Shown here in pieces: positions 12,355 through 13,485 of a DNA stretch of 13,485 nt. This DNA comes from Acidimicrobiia bacterium (lineage in GTDB: Bacteria; Actinomycetota; Acidimicrobiia; Spongiisociales; UBA5794): positions 1 through 13,485 of the forward strand of contig JAUXCV010000018.1 in the NCBI GenBank assembly GCA_030618675.1. Reading direction: 5' to 3'. Both the position numbers and the translations under genes were made by a program. Numbering within the stretch: position 1 is the stretch's first letter; each line of letters starts with the position of its first letter. The notes beneath the pieces are model-generated. The model searched no databases. It was not told the origin of the DNA and saw only the letters and a list, made by a program, of their open reading frames with translations.

Positions 12355-13485
12355 ACTATGCGCCGATAGGTGAGGCGATCGCTGCGATCGCCCGGGGTGA
12401 GATGGTCCTTGTCGTCGACGATGAGAACCGTGAGAACGAAGGCGATCTGATCGTTGCTGCCGAGAAAGTGACTGCCGGGCACATCGCGTTCATGGTGCGA
12501 TACACCAGTGGTCTGATCTGTGTGCCGATGATGGGGGAGCGTCTCGACCAACTAGAGCTGCCCTTGATGGTCGTCGAGAACACCGACTCTCACAAGACGG
12601 CGTTCACCGTGTCGATTGACCTTGCCGAGGGAACGACCACGGGCATATCGGCGTCCGATCGAGCGAAGACGATCCGCGCTGCTGCGGACCCGTCGATGAC
12701 ACCCTCGGAGTTCCATCGTCCCGGACACGTGTTCCCGCTTCGCTATCAACCTGGAGGTGTGTTGGTCCGACCCGGCCACACCGAGGCTGCTGTTGACCTT
12801 GCTCGTCTCGCAGGTCTCTATCCAGCAGGTGTCCTCTGTGAAGTTGTCAACGATGACGGGACGATGTCTCGAGGCGAATCGTTGATGAGATTCGCCGACG
12901 AACACGGACTCTTGATCATCACGATCGAGGACCTGGTCTCCTACCGGTGGCGTGAGGAAGCACTGGTGACCCGAGAATCCGAGGCACAGATCCCAACGAA
13001 CATCGCCGACTTCCGGGCGATCGGATACCGGTCGAAGGACACCGGATCGGAGCACATCGCTCTCGTTCTGGGCGACGTCACCGGCCGGGACGACGTCCTG
13101 ACCCGACTCCACTCGGTCTGTCTCACCGGTGACGTTTTCGGGAGTCTTCGTTGCGACTGCGGAGCGCAGTTGGCGGAGTCCATGCGTCTGATCGCCGAAG
13201 AAGGTTCGGGGATCATCGTCTACAACCCGACCCATGAAGGGCGGGGGACAGGACTGATCGACAAACTGGCCGCCTACCGGCTTCAGGAGCAGGGCTTAGA
13301 CACGGCAGAGGCGAACGAACAGATCGGGCATCCCGTGGACGGTCGCCACTACGGCGTCGATGCGCAGATCCTGCACGATCTCAAAGTGTCGAGCGTCAGA
13401 CTCATCACGAACAATCCGGAGAAGATCGATCAACTTCGCATGTTCGGGGTGGAGGTCGGCGAACGGATTCCGCTCTGGGTTGGTG
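12351..13485 (+). CDS. ribBA: RibBA: DHBP synthase / GTP cyclohydrolase II, 3' end outside window
   Basis: The frame is open for 378 codons and runs off the window. RibB makes 3,4-dihydroxy-2-butanone 4-phosphate from ribulose 5-phosphate; RibA opens GTP to the first pyrimidine of riboflavin synthesis. RibB (1-200) shows 'DDENRENEGD' (23-32), 'TDSHKTAFTVSID' (78-90), 'RPGHVFPLR' (123-131), 'RPGHTEAAVDL' (140-150) and 'IEDLVSYR' (192-199). RibA (about 210 on) keeps the zinc cysteines 257, 268 and 270 in 'CLTGDVFGSLRCDC', the active-site 'AAYRLQ' Tyr309 and 'DGRHYG' Arg332. However, it has 'HSVC' for HSEC and 'THEGRGTGL' for QEGRxIGL. The ATG overlaps the ribE stop, with GGAGG at 12339-12343 spaced 7 nt. 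Perhaps 30-40 residues are missing; ribH would be expected next. Confidence 0.94.
   Translation, partial: MNYAPIGEAIAAIARGEMVLVVDDENRENEGDLIVAAEKVTAGHIAFMVRYTSGLICVPMMGERLDQLELPLMVVENTDSHKTAFTVSIDLAEGTTTGISASDRAKTIRAAADPSMTPSEFHRPGHVFPLRYQPGGVLVRPGHTEAAVDLARLAGLYPAGVLCEVVNDDGTMSRGESLMRFADEHGLLIITIEDLVSYRWREEALVTRESEAQIPTNIADFRAIGYRSKDTGSEHIALVLGDVTGRDDVLTRLHSVCLTGDVFGSLRCDCGAQLAESMRLIAEEGSGIIVYNPTHEGRGTGLIDKLAAYRLQEQGLDTAEANEQIGHPVDGRHYGVDAQILHDLKVSSVRLITNNPEKIDQLRMFGVEVGERIPLWVG

Overview
The window is a dense, all-plus-strand block of housekeeping genes from a GC-rich bacterium (about 63% GC by eye). The organism is best read as an actinobacterium. The strongest evidence is mihF, the actinobacterial integration host factor, sitting between pyrF and gmk, together with a PriA that has lost its helicase motifs. 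The order pyrF-mihF-gmk-rpoZ-coaBC-priA-def-fmt-rsmB-rpe-ribD-ribE-ribBA also matches the order I recall from mycobacteria and other Actinomycetota, but without metK and the mycobacterial insertions. A non-model class such as Acidimicrobiia is possible, but I cannot fix the class from this sequence.

Layout: 1-1907 holds the end of pyrC, then pyrD and pyrF (pyrimidine synthesis). 1920-4292 holds mihF, gmk, rpoZ and coaBC (nucleoid protein, GMP kinase, RNA polymerase omega, coenzyme A synthesis). 4289-6046 is priA, which appears to start on CTG. 6096-8733 is def-fmt-rsmB (N-formyl group handling on initiator Met and 16S rRNA methylation). 8778-10374 is rpe followed by a response regulator with a REC domain and a GGDEF-like domain. 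10375-10645 is the only sizeable non-coding stretch. It carries a 7-bp tandem repeat array, inverted copies of the same heptamer that can form a long hairpin, a 14-bp palindrome next to a promoter-like -10 box, and an FMN riboswitch. 10646 to the end is ribD-ribE-ribBA, with ribBA cut by the window edge. Rpe supplies or drains ribulose 5-phosphate, the sugar substrate of the RibB half of RibBA, so rpe and the rib genes are also linked in metabolism.

Most genes are coupled by 4-bp ATGA-type overlaps or by slightly longer or shorter ones. Many starts are not ATG: GTG for pyrF, coaBC, rpe and ribD, TTG for gmk and probably pyrD, CTG for priA. Genes that begin after a gap (mihF, def, rpe) have a TANNNT box 6-9 nt before the start and no Shine-Dalgarno, which suggests leaderless transcripts.

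No defence system, mobile element, CRISPR array, tRNA or rRNA is visible. The most unusual material is the heptamer array and its inverted copies between the response regulator and the rib operon, the riboswitch whose closing stem contains the ribD Shine-Dalgarno, an unusually high density of GATC and of the octamer GCGATCGC, and several enzymes with substitutions at conserved positions (CoaBC, RibBA, PriA, the GGDEF-like domain).
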